From: Paracoccus nototheniae
GTDB taxonomy: Bacteria; Pseudomonadota; Alphaproteobacteria; Rhodobacterales; Rhodobacteraceae
DNA: 41,026 nucleotides
Assembly: GCF_004335005.1 (NCBI RefSeq)
Contig: NZ_RQRT01000038.1
Coordinates: 1-41,026 of the forward strand
Direction of reading: 5' to 3'
Each line of letters begins with the position of its first letter. The stretch's first letter is position 1. Shown here one piece after another: positions 40,559 through 41,026 of this stretch. The notes beneath the pieces were generated by a model. It had not been told where the DNA came from, made no database searches, and saw only the letters and a program-made list of their open reading frames with translations. Position numbers and translations under genes: made by a program.

Positions 40559-41026
40559 GGCGCAGAAGGACGCACCATCCGGCCCTTGAACACATCCCAA
40601 TTGCCAACCGGATGACAGCCATCTGCGACGGGCTTCCCCGCCGTCACGGGCGACGAGGTCCTCGCCGGATAGCGCCTGCGCCGCGGCCTCGCGCAACCCG
40701 CATGTCGAACGTCTCACCCGCCACAATTCGTCGGTGCAGACCCAGACACGACGGACCTTTTGTCAGCCCCCCTACCCTTCCAGCCGGCGGATTGCCCACC
40801 GGGCTACCTGGATAGCCTCGGGGTCAGATCCGGCCCGCGCGTCGCGGAGATCGTGACGGTGAACTGCTGCCCGTTTTGTGGACAGCAGGTTAAGTTAGCT
40901 GTTCCATCCCGGATGATCACATAGACCCTCGCCGGACCGCGTTCTTCGTGGCAAGATCGATCCTGGCCGAGTTTCGGGACGGGAGGCGAGGATGCTGATC
41001 TCTCTTCACAAGCAGGCATCGACGAC
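40559..41026. other. Terminal stretch without recognised gene
   Basis: Only short frames are open on either strand, and none has a motif or ribosome site I can support. The window ends here, so a gene beginning outside it cannot be excluded. Confidence 0.45.

Overview
The window looks like the chromosome or a large replicon of a GC-rich alphaproteobacterium, probably Rhodobacterales and perhaps Paracoccus-like. This rests on the protein families and codon style, the PE-LIG-POL order of LigD, an EcfG-type sigma factor and IS5/IS481 elements; no rRNA or other marker is present, so the genus is a guess.

Region 1 (1-9.1 kb) is a sugar-utilisation locus. A carbohydrate ABC importer on the minus strand (binding protein, two permeases, ATPase) is divergent from a LacI-type repressor, a GH94 glycoside phosphorylase and a Gfo/Idh/MocA oxidoreductase. 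A perfect 18-bp palindrome lies between the divergent units and a close copy sits inside lacI, so the repressor probably controls both arms. The implied route is uptake of a glycoside (probably a beta-linked disaccharide), phosphorolysis in the cytoplasm and a redox step. The start of an IS5-type transposase touches the left edge.

Region 2 (9.1-13.3 kb) is mixed: a DUF6522-like protein, an MgtC/SapB membrane protein, transaldolase, a secreted acidic Ala/Asp/Ser-rich protein and a DUF1810 protein.

Region 3 (11.8-40.6 kb) is the main interest. It is dense in stress functions: Mn-catalase with SRPBCC and zinc alcohol dehydrogenase, Ku and LigD, an HPP-CBS membrane protein, small stress proteins, a degenerate receiver facing a HisKA_2/HWE-type kinase, a GlgC-like nucleotidyltransferase, SDR enzymes, DUF892 and DUF2383 ferritin-like proteins, a second acidic secreted protein, an ECF sigma factor of EcfG type with a NepR-like gene divergent from it, an IHF/HU protein and an FAD/NAD(P)-binding protein. 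Reading both strands by eye I found 14 copies of GGAAC-N16-NGTT between 12.5 and 40.6 kb. Thirteen point at a gene, eleven of them at 25-70 bp from the start codon. This matches the known EcfG promoter (GGAAC-N16/17-CGTT), with GGTT as the commonest local -10. I read the region as a clustered general-stress-response regulon that carries its own sigma factor; PhyR is not in the window.

The island is scarred by mobile DNA. An IS481 transposase has an early nonsense codon, an IS5 (IS427-like) element lacks its 5' end and abuts a LysR remnant, and an isochorismatase-family hydrolase has one in-frame stop. Gene-free stretches at 13.3-14.1, 27.4-28.0, 29.6-30.3 and 40.6-41.0 kb show nothing recognisable. 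No tRNA, rRNA or CRISPR array was seen.
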